From: Calditrichota bacterium
Lineage (GTDB): Bacteria; Zixibacteria; MSB-5A5; GN15; FEB-12
Assembly (NCBI GenBank): GCA_008501655.1
Contig: QQUK01000360.1
Coordinates: 1-5,475 of the forward strand
DNA length: 5,475 nt
Direction of reading: 5' to 3'
The position numbers were made by a program, and so were the translations under genes. The notes beneath the pieces were generated by a model. It ran no database searches. It saw only the letters and a list, made by a program, of their open reading frames with translations, and was not told the origin of the DNA. Of this stretch, positions 5,441 through 5,475 are shown piece by piece. Numbering within the stretch: position 1 is the first letter of the stretch; each line of letters starts with the position of its first letter.

Positions 5441-5474
5441 CCTGTGTGTGCCGCCCGCACACGCATTTCACAGG
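5441..5474. repeat. GC-rich inverted repeat directly after the barrel stop
   Basis: CCTGTG (5441-5446) and CACAGG (5469-5474) are perfect 6-base complements that bound a 34-base element. Inside it, bases 5443-5451 pair with 5457-5465 as a 9-base stem with one G-T pair and the loop CGCCC. The tail is far richer in G and C than the barrel gene. It could be the end of an inserted repeat or mobile element, or a hairpin terminator. No T-run follows before the window ends, which weakens the terminator reading. Confidence 0.45.
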
Positions 5475-5475
5475 C

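Noticed and set aside
5441..5475. A named insertion sequence at the right edge
   Set aside because: Only one short inverted repeat is visible, with no transposase or target duplication in the window, so no family can be assigned.

Overview
The window holds two divergently transcribed blocks separated by an AT-rich regulatory region of about 370 bases. Genes start with ATG behind GGAG/GAGG-type ribosome binding sites, use the standard bacterial code, and encode periplasmic and outer-membrane proteins with Sec signal peptides. This indicates a Gram-negative bacterium that respires anaerobically or moves electrons through its outer membrane. A fungal-Lys4-like homoaconitase together with an MtrA/MtrB-type conduit would fit an uncultured sediment lineage of the FCB group, such as Zixibacteria. 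That placement is only a guess; the sequence alone does not fix the phylum.

Left block (minus strand, 1-2098). An HD-superfamily protein is followed, within 8 bases, by an aconitase-superfamily enzyme whose closest recognisable relative is the single-chain homoaconitase Lys4 of the alpha-aminoadipate lysine pathway. The enzyme runs off the left edge of the window early in its C-terminal swivel domain. The ribosome binding site of the enzyme gene overlaps the stop codon of the HD gene, so the two are probably translated in a coupled way.

Centre (2099-3216). A TetR/AcrR-family regulator (2473-3078) lies between two intergenic regions that both carry inverted repeats built from TTAG...CTAA half-sites. 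One candidate operator overlaps the predicted tetR promoter. A second, with the same half-sites at the same spacing, lies directly downstream of tetR and ahead of the cytochrome gene. The simplest reading is a self-regulating repressor that also controls the electron-transfer operon. A CRP/FNR-like palindrome lies upstream of the tetR promoter, and a five-codon mini-ORF with a strong ribosome binding site directly precedes the cytochrome gene.

Right block (plus strand, 3217-5439). A periplasmic decaheme c-type cytochrome of the MtrA/DmsE/PioA family is followed 9 bases later by an MtrB/PioB-type outer-membrane beta-barrel. In known systems the two form a cytochrome-in-porin conduit that passes electrons between the periplasm and an extracellular acceptor or donor. 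The barrel here carries its own CxxCH heme-binding motif, which contains its only cysteines. It stops at 429 residues, well short of the family norm, directly before a GC-rich inverted repeat at the right edge. It may therefore have been cut by an insertion. No extracellular cytochrome, terminal reductase or quinol dehydrogenase is visible in the window.
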